Source: Nelumbo lutea (Eukaryota; Streptophyta; Magnoliopsida; Proteales; Nelumbonaceae). From it: a stretch of DNA of 64,000 bases. The notes under the pieces are model-generated. The model was given only the letters and a program-made list of their open reading frames with translations, had not been told where the DNA came from and did no database searches. Position 1 is the first letter of the stretch. Each line of letters opens with the position of its first letter. Positions 57,701 to 64,000 of the stretch are shown piece by piece. Made by a program: the position numbers and the translations under genes. Where the stretch lies: positions 57,655,655-57,719,654 of the forward strand of contig JAKGHH010000005.1 of assembly GCA_022828595.1 (NCBI GenBank), given 5' to 3'.

Positions 57701-60275
57701 TTAAACACTTCAACAGAAGTAGCAAGTAGGTGATACATTATTAATATTTGCAATATTAATTATTTATGACATAAAGCCGCTGCTCCTCCAGATACATCGT
57801 TTCAGATTGTGACTCAGTACAAGTGCTCTACAACGATCAGCACTATACCAAGACCCCAGAGGAAGCTGCGGCTAAGTCTATATTGGCAGGTGATTGTGAT
57901 TGCATTTCCCTAATTTATTTGCTTTGTGGCCGGTGATGATCGACAAATATATAACGATCGATCAGGCTGGATCATCTGCTCACATTGATCTTTGGAGTGT
58001 GGCCCATCTAATAGATGATCACCACTCGCCACTCACAAGTGATTGGATAGCTCAGATCAATGGGCGCGTCCAGTTGTTGTGTGATGAGATAGCTAGGTGA
58101 AGCCCCACCATCCATATATAACTTGATCGTCATTCAGTAATTCACCGAAAAACAAAAAATTAATTTTGTTTACTGGTTCTTTGGTTTGGAATTGTAACAG
58201 GGTTGGATCTTAACTGTGGATCTTTCCTGGGCCAACATACGGAAGCTGCAGTGAAAGCTGGGCTCCTGAACGAGTCAGCCATTGACAAAGCAATCATCAA
58301 CAATGTTGCCACTCTGATGCGACTTGGGTTCTTCGATGGAGATCCCAGTAAGCAGCTCTATGGGAAGCTGGGGCCAAAGGACGTATGCACTCCAGGGCAC
58401 CAGGAGCTGGCCCGTGAAACTGCACGACAAGGGATTGTCTTGTTGAAGAACAGCGCAGGCTCATTGCCATTGTCGCCCACGGCCATCAAGTCCTTAGCAG
58501 TGATCGGGCCCAATGCCAACGTGACCAAAACCATGATCGGCAACTACGAAGGTACCTTGATCCATTTAACTTTACTGCTTTTAGCTTTGTTCATTTTTTA
58601 GGAACCTACTTTTTCGGTTAAGTCGAACTTACTCCGGGTAAGTGTTTTCCATGAAACACCTACCTGGCTAATTACACTTATTCATATTCTTTTTTGTTTA
58701 ATTTACCCGGGTTAAAGTATCTTGTGGGGGGCATTTTTGACCATTTTGATTTTTTTGGGAGAAAGACGGTTCAGCCCAGGGGTAGAATTTTTAAGCCCAA
58801 AGTACAGTTGGGTGGGTGCCAGCTCGGAATTGATGTCAATTCACGGGCGGGCATTGGTGTATAGAGTGGGGTTTTTTGACATTTTGAATGTTTATAGCTG
58901 TGCATTCTCCTGTGAAAATCAGAAATCTGCATTCAAACTTATCCTAGTGTGAGAAGGGTATCACTTATTCAGGCAAGTGATACCTCAAAAAATTCAATCT
59001 TGCCATGGATCCCACATGTTTTTGAAATAAAAACACGAGTAAATTGGTCAATGTGCACCACAATCCGATTGACAAACTCCCCCCTTCAAAATCCTAAAAA
59101 ATGTTGAAGGGGCCTTAGAGTTATTGGATATAAACACAGCAGAGATTAAGCTAAGCTTAACTTCTATAGACTCTATTGACACTTGTTTCTTGGCAGGCAC
59201 TCCATGCAAATACACAACTCCTCTGCAAGGCTTGACGGCCTCGGTTCCGACTCTCTATCAGCCAGGCTGCCCCAATGTGGCATGCGGCAGTGTCCAACTA
59301 GATGATGCTAAGAGAATAGCAGCCCAAGCAGATGCCACAGTTTTAGTAGTAGGTGCTGATCAATCAATCGAGGCAGAGAGCCGTGACAGAGTTGATCTTC
59401 ATCTTCCTGGGCAGCAGGCACTTTTAGTAACAGAGGTTGCAAATGTATCCAAAGGACCTGTGATTCTTGTTATCATGTCTGGAGGAGGCATGGATATCTC
59501 ATTTGCCAAAGCCAACAACAAAATTACGAGTATTCTCTGGGTTGGTTACCCTGGCGAAGCTGGAGGGGCTGCTTTAGCTGATGTTATCTTCGGCTATTAC
59601 AATCCAAGTAAGCAAGCATGATTTGGTTTGTTGTTTGTTAGAAAGACTCTAGCTTTCTCTTCTAGAATTTGGGGATTGAATTGTCTACTCATTTTTTATT
59701 CAGGTGGAAGACTACCCATGACATGGTACCCGCAAGCATTTGCAGACAAGGTCCCTATGACAAACATGAACATGAGACCAAATCCAGCCACTGGCTACCC
59801 TGGCAGAACTTATCGGTTTTACAGAGGTGAAACCATATACTCATTTGGTGATGGCATGAGCTATTCTCAGTTCAGCCATCACCTTGTCCGTGCACCTAAG
59901 CTAGTCTCAGTTCCCCTGGAGGAGGGTCACATTTGTCGCTCCCAGAAATGCAAATCTATCCATCTTGTGGAAGAAGGATGCCGAAACCTGGCTTTTGAGA
60001 TTCATTTAAGAGTTAGAAACATGGGAAGGATGGGCGGAAGCCACACAGTTTTCCTGTTCAGCACTCCCCCATCAGTACACAATGCCCCTAATAAGCATTT
60101 GCTGGGATTTGAGAAGGTTTTCTTAACAAGTCAAAATGAAGCACTGGTTAAGTTCAACGTGGATGTCTGCAAGGATTTGAGCGTTGTGGATGAGCTTGGG
60201 AGCCGAAAAGTGGCTCTGGGTTCACATGTGCTTCATGTGGGCAGCTTGAGACACTCTCTAAATATCAGGATTTGA
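54759..60275 (+). CDS. BXL: GH3 beta-D-xylosidase / alpha-L-arabinofuranosidase (BXL1/2 type, 7 exons)
   Basis: Predicted apoplastic exo-enzyme removing xylose (and arabinose in some homologues) from xylan and arabinan. Exons 54759-55190, 56926-57213, 57300-57469, 57792-57889, 58201-58551, 59197-59607 and 59704-60275 join in frame with GT-AG introns: 773 aa, as in Arabidopsis BXL1/2. Signal peptide about 1-33. N-terminal GH3 barrel: [64 protein letters not shown]. Nucleophile expected at Asp302 in YIVSDCDSV (small exon 4). C-terminal GH3 domain: [66 protein letters not shown]. Fibronectin-III-like end: [44 protein letters not shown] chosen because the upstream in-frame codons have only TTG. 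No defect seen. Confidence 0.95.
56591..56700. mobile_element. Family A MITE in intron 1 of the xylosidase gene
   Basis: 110 bp, GGCTCAGTTTGGAAGGAG to CTTTCCAAACTGAGCC, with AAA on both sides. It lies 225 bp before exon 2. Confidence 0.8.
58601..59114. mobile_element. Family E-related MITE filling intron 5 of the xylosidase gene
   Basis: 514 bp from GGAACCTACTTTTTCGG to GTTGAAGGGGCC, with a perfect TTA duplication (58598-58600, 59115-59117). It makes up about 80 percent of the 645-bp intron; without it the intron would be about 130 bp, like its neighbours. It contains the TACCCGGGTTAAAGTATC and CACTTATTCATATTC blocks of the family. Confidence 0.75.
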
Positions 60276-60329
60276 ATCTCATCTCCTTGGTAGAAGCAAG
60301 AAAGTCTTCGACTTCTCTTGGAGATTGGT

Positions 60330-60335
60330 AATAAA
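60330..60335 (+). terminator. Poly(A) signal of xylosidase gene
   Basis: AATAAA in GGTAATAAAAGCC, 55 nt after the stop codon. Confidence 0.6.
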
Positions 60336-61223
60336 AGCCTCCAAGTAAATTCAACTCGCATGTAAGTTAGAGAGTCGTAACAATTTTCTCAATTGTTTCA
60401 ACGGCCAATCTAATTGAAATGGAAATTTTCAAATCCAAAACAAGGCAATGTTTTGGTGGGTGTTCGTCAATATGGTTGATTTGGTTTTTTAAAGCAAATA
60501 CAACTATCCAGTACCCACATCAGGATAATAGATCTAATGCTACTGTGAGTCTGACAAAGCTTCAATATACCAGGATTGCCTTTCATTGTCCTGAAGATTG
60601 CGACGAGAGCTGTCTCTTCATCCTTAATACTCGCAGAACCCATAAGGTCATATGCTTTTGGCTTCGCCAGTTCCTCAATCAATAACTAATCTGAAGCATA
60701 AGGATGTTGAGAAGCATCTCAATCACAAATTTCTGACAAATGTTAAATAAAAAAGGAATAAATCAACAACGTAAGCTTTCTCCTTCCTGGACTCCAAAAC
60801 AGAAAACAGAAAACAAAATATCATCCTGGACTCCAAAACAGAAAACAGAAAACAAAATATCATTCTATTCGAAACTTAAGAAAGAATGTCCGACCTAAGT
60901 AATGCAACTAGCCCAACCTCTTCACAGATTTGTATAAACTGTTGTTCTTCAGTCGCATCATATGGTACTCCCCAACTGCCAGAGAGATAAGATGAAGATC
61001 AGATAACAAATTAAATGACGAACAGAACAGGGGGTCTTTTTGGACAGAAGGCTAATGGAAGGGGGTCTTTGTCTCATGGTCATAGTACATGGAGGTCTTT
61101 ATTGCAAAACAAAGTACAGGGGGGTCTTTGTCACAAATCCTATAGTACAAGGGGGTCTTTATAATTTATTTGACAAGATGTAAAAATCCATCGTGAATTT
61201 ATTTGAGTTTTTATTATTCAGTA
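60336..61223. other. Region downstream of the xylosidase gene
   Basis: A minus-strand frame of 72 codons (60682-60467; ELAKPKAYDLMGS, KDEETALVAIFRTMKG) has coding-like composition but I do not recognise it and find no partner exons. A 39-bp direct repeat (CCTGGACTCCAAAACAGAAAAC) occupies 60785-60862, and short GGGGGTCTTTGT repeats are at 61030-61160. Confidence 0.4.
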
Positions 61224-61905
61224 GGCTCCGTTTGATTTGTAGGATGAGGATGAGAAAAATTGAATATTTTAAAAATATTCATTTTTCTCTTGTTTGTTTT
61301 GAGGGAAATAGAAGGATGGGATTAGAAAAATGTGGGATGCTAGATCGACCCCAGTAGAAAAACTTGAGAAACCACTATTACGACAGAGGCAATCTTCACC
61401 AAATACCGTCTCTCCCTCTAGCTTCCTCTTCTTTCTTCTCCGTCACCTTCTTCTTCTTCCTATTCTTCCCGTCTTCCTCCCTTTCTCTTCTCTCTTCTAC
61501 GAGGGACAGCGGCAATCTTCACCAGATACTATCTCTCCCTCCATCTTCCTCTTCTCTCTTTTCCCTCGTGTTCTTTTTCTTCCTATTCTTCGTGTCTTCC
61601 TCCCTTTCTCTGATTGCCGTTGCTACTCTGGGCAGCGGTGATATGCTTTCTCAGCACTCCTATCTCTCTCTCATTCCCTCATTTCCCCTCTCTCTCTCTA
61701 TCTATCTCTCTCTCGGATCACCACTGCAGTCATGGAGCTCTCTTCATCTTACATGAATCTGGCAAAGAACCTGCTCGTGTTAATGCTTTTCTTATTATTT
61801 TCTCATATGTAAAACCAAACAATAAAAAAATAAATTTTTATACTTTTCCATCCCATCCCATTTTTTTCCATCACACCTAAATCTTTCCATAAACAAAACG
61901 GAGCC
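61224..61905. mobile_element. Inverted-repeat element with internal CT-rich duplication
   Basis: Ends GGCTCCGTTTGATTTG and AAACAAAACGGAGCC. The interior has a roughly 118-bp CT-rich direct repeat (GGCAATCTTCACCARATAC at 61388 and 61512) followed by CTCTCT runs. Flanks are GTA and TGA, so no clear duplication. Open frames of up to 130 codons here are only the CT-rich repeat read through. Confidence 0.6.
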
Positions 61906-63081
61906 TGAGGAAAAAGTACAGACAGGCTAAAAAAAGTACATCAGGTGGATGAACTTTAAATTTCCCATTTAAAATTGTTAATTGGTTATTGGGTCTGATC
62001 AATGGTTCGATTTACATAATTGTGGACCATTGGAAAGAAAAATGGGCACCGGTGGCGGTGGGTAGTAGAAAGGGCCCCACCATGACAACAAAATAGTGGC
62101 CTTTTGCAGATGGCCGGTTGATTGCTTGCTCAAGCAGTTTTACTAGTGAAGCGCGGACAGCTCATACAATTGCAACCACAAAGCATCTTAGTCAATCGTC
62201 GACAGCCCTATTCGTCATTACTCATTACCTTTTCCTCTCAAATCTGATATATCCTCTGTTTGTTAAAGGAAACGACCAGTCGAGCAGTCTCTCTTCTCTC
62301 TCAAGCACAATAACAAGATCGGATCTTATTTGTTTCATGCGAGGTGTTTGAAGCAGTAAGTTCATCCCTCCTTTTCACTCTCAACATCATCAAAGGGTTT
62401 TTCAAACAGTAATTTCATCCATTTTTTTCACTCTCGACATTTTCAAACACTTTCTTTTATTCTATCTGCTTTTCTATCTCATTGTTTATTGGATCACTCG
62501 TCACTGTATAACAGATCGGGAAGTCAAGCATTAAAGTTTTATTTCTATTTCTTCCTTCTTTATCATGTATTTAATCCTCTCTCTCTACATTTCCATTGAA
62601 TTATTAGTGAGTAATATTGGGTTTGGGGCGGGGATCATATTCCTTCTCCTTGACCCCGATTTTAAAATAAATTCCCGTCTTCGACCCTCATCCCTGTCAG
62701 GGATAAAAGTTATCTTCCATCTCTCATCCTTAACAGAGATGGGTTTCTTGCAAGAACTCATATCCTCAATTTTTTTAATTAATAATATTTTTTGAAAAAT
62801 AAATTTATTTAAAGTAAAGAAAACATTTAAAATATATTTTGAAAAAATATAAATAACATCATATATAATAATATATATTTAATATAAATAATATTTTTTA
62901 TATATATAATCGGGGTCAAGGCTGAGGTGGGGACTTCATTCCCCATTCCCGATCCAGACCCTGGTTAGGGGGATCCCTACTAATCCCCATCCCTAACCCC
63001 ATCAGGTTAGGGAAGTCGAGTATTTGGCAGGGATGGGAAAAATTGTCATCCTTAACTATGTCATCATATTGATAATTCTTA
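61906..63081. other. Intergenic; possible untranslated first exon
   Basis: From about 62100 to 62352 the sequence is less AT-rich, pyrimidine-rich (CAGTCTCTCTTCTCTCTCAAGC) and ends in a good donor, GAAGCAGTAAGTT at 62349-62361. This could be a 5' UTR exon of a plus-strand gene beyond the window, but there is no coding evidence. 62620-63050 is a repeat with CCCCGAT/GGGGATC blocks at both ends, hAT-like. Confidence 0.35.
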
Positions 63082-63476
63082 GGGGCGTTCTTTTTTTAGA
63101 TTTTGAGAGGGAGAAAAGTTGGTCAATGGGATTTTGGTTCCCATTGACCAAGAATCTCATGTTCTTTTTTCAAATTTATGTGGGGACTATGGAAAGTTTA
63201 TTTTCTTGGGTATCGCTTACCTGGATAAATTATACCCATCTCCTAGGTGGGTAAATAACTTTCTCACCTAAGAGGAAAGTTTCCAACGCTTGAATGGGAC
63301 AAAAATGCTCTTTTTAATAATGGTTTTTTATGACTAAAATAGTCATTGCCTTATTTACATGAGAAATAAAAGAACATGGGTAAATACACTTACCCGGGTA
63401 AGTGTTTCCCAGGAAAAACTTACCCAGATAACTACATTTACCCAGATAAGTAACTTACCGAAAAGCAAACAGGGTC
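63082..63476. mobile_element. Family E element, complete copy
   Basis: 395 bp from GGGGCGTTCTTTTTTTAG to GCAAACAGGGTC, flanked by TTA on both sides (63079-63081, 63477-63479). Blocks shared with 9749-10120 and, inverted, with 4909-5130. Confidence 0.75.
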
Positions 63477-63831
63477 TTAATGTTATATTAACATAATTTA
63501 ATAATTAATATATATTATCATATTAAACTCAAGAATATACATACTATATACACATCTACTATAAGTACAACTTGACATTTAATGGTATACAAATTCCATT
63601 GTTTTATCATAAAAAATTATTTAAATTGTTATTATTAAATTTGAAGGTTAAATATTTTATGATTATGATTTATAATCAATCATATATATCAATAAGAAAA
63701 ACATTATTATGAACCAATCAAGCTTAGAGATTATATGGGTTTAAAATGTGGAATGTTTATGATAGTTTATTATCCAAGGTCAAAGCTTTGAAAGGGAAAA
63801 AATAAAAAATAGTATATCATTATTTTTTTGA
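63477..63831. other. AT-rich spacer
   Basis: About 350 AT-rich bases between two MITEs. Nothing recognised. Confidence 0.5.
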
Positions 63832-63939
63832 GGCTATGTTTGATTTGAAGAAAAAAGTAGGAAAAGAAAGTGAAAGGTAGAAAAACCTATACAAATTTGT
63901 AAAGGTTTTCCTACTTTTTCCTTCAAACCAAATACAGCC
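63832..63939. mobile_element. Family B MITE, copy 4
   Basis: 108 bp, GGCTATGTTTGATTTGAAG to CCTTCAAACCAAATACAGCC. Flanks TGA and TTA. Confidence 0.75.
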
Positions 63940-64000
63940 TTAAAAGAATAGGTTTTATGAGTAAACTCTCGAAACAACCTTAGAACTGCACGGGTAAAAC

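Noticed and set aside
61364..61756. 130-codon frame rich in Ser/Phe/Leu
   Set aside because: It is the CT-rich tandem repeat inside an inverted-repeat element read as protein.

Overview
This is nuclear DNA of a flowering plant. The evidence is spliced genes of plant-specific families (class III secretory peroxidase, apoplastic GH3 beta-xylosidase), a Ty3/gypsy element of the Tat type, and many short Tourist-like and hAT-like inverted-repeat elements in an AT-rich background. The species cannot be named from the sequence. All exon joins were made by eye from GT/AG sites, reading frame and family alignment remembered in general terms; nothing was searched.

Layout. 1-10.5 kb: AT-rich intergenic DNA with an old peroxidase exon fragment (about 2.5 kb), a tRNA/SINE-like head (1.8 kb), a MULE-like element carrying a broken piece of a cinnamoyl-CoA-reductase-like gene (3.17-4.09 kb) and a 562-bp fold-back element (5.54-6.10 kb). 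10.6-12.4 kb: an intact four-exon class III peroxidase gene, minus strand. 13.7-19.2 kb: a decayed Tat-type LTR element that keeps gag and antisense-ORF remnants but has no pol. 19.2-21.9 kb: tandem repeats and another peroxidase exon remnant. 21.9-34.9 kb: a second peroxidase gene, minus strand, split by a 10,660-bp Tat-type gypsy element (23,876-34,535, 5-bp target duplication AGAAC) that landed in intron 1 only 12 nt from exon 2; this gene also has a 1-nt frameshift in exon 3. 35-54 kb: intergenic DNA with MITEs, one 427-bp hAT-type element with a perfect 8-bp target duplication, a tandem duplication and a solo LTR (48,616-49,115, duplication CATAT). 54.7-60.3 kb: a complete seven-exon BXL1/2-type beta-xylosidase gene, plus strand, with two MITEs in its introns. 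60.3-64 kb: intergenic repeats.

What stands out: inside the gypsy element the gag-pol frame is broken in several places, but on the opposite strand lies what reads as a complete plant-style gene (25,253-27,521). It has a TATA box preceded by a cluster of ACGTG-type motifs, three open exons joined by two 74-bp GT-AG introns, a 609-residue product with an alanine-rich coiled-coil segment, and a poly(A) signal. The pol-less element at 13.7 kb retains a decayed counterpart with its own TATA box. Antisense ORFs are known from Tat/Grande-type elements; an intact spliced one in a dead element is the best candidate here for an overlooked function.

The two host genes fit cell-wall biology: the peroxidase is predicted to be secreted and to oxidise phenolics with H2O2, and the xylosidase to trim xylan/arabinan side chains in the apoplast. 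Nothing suggests they are co-regulated.
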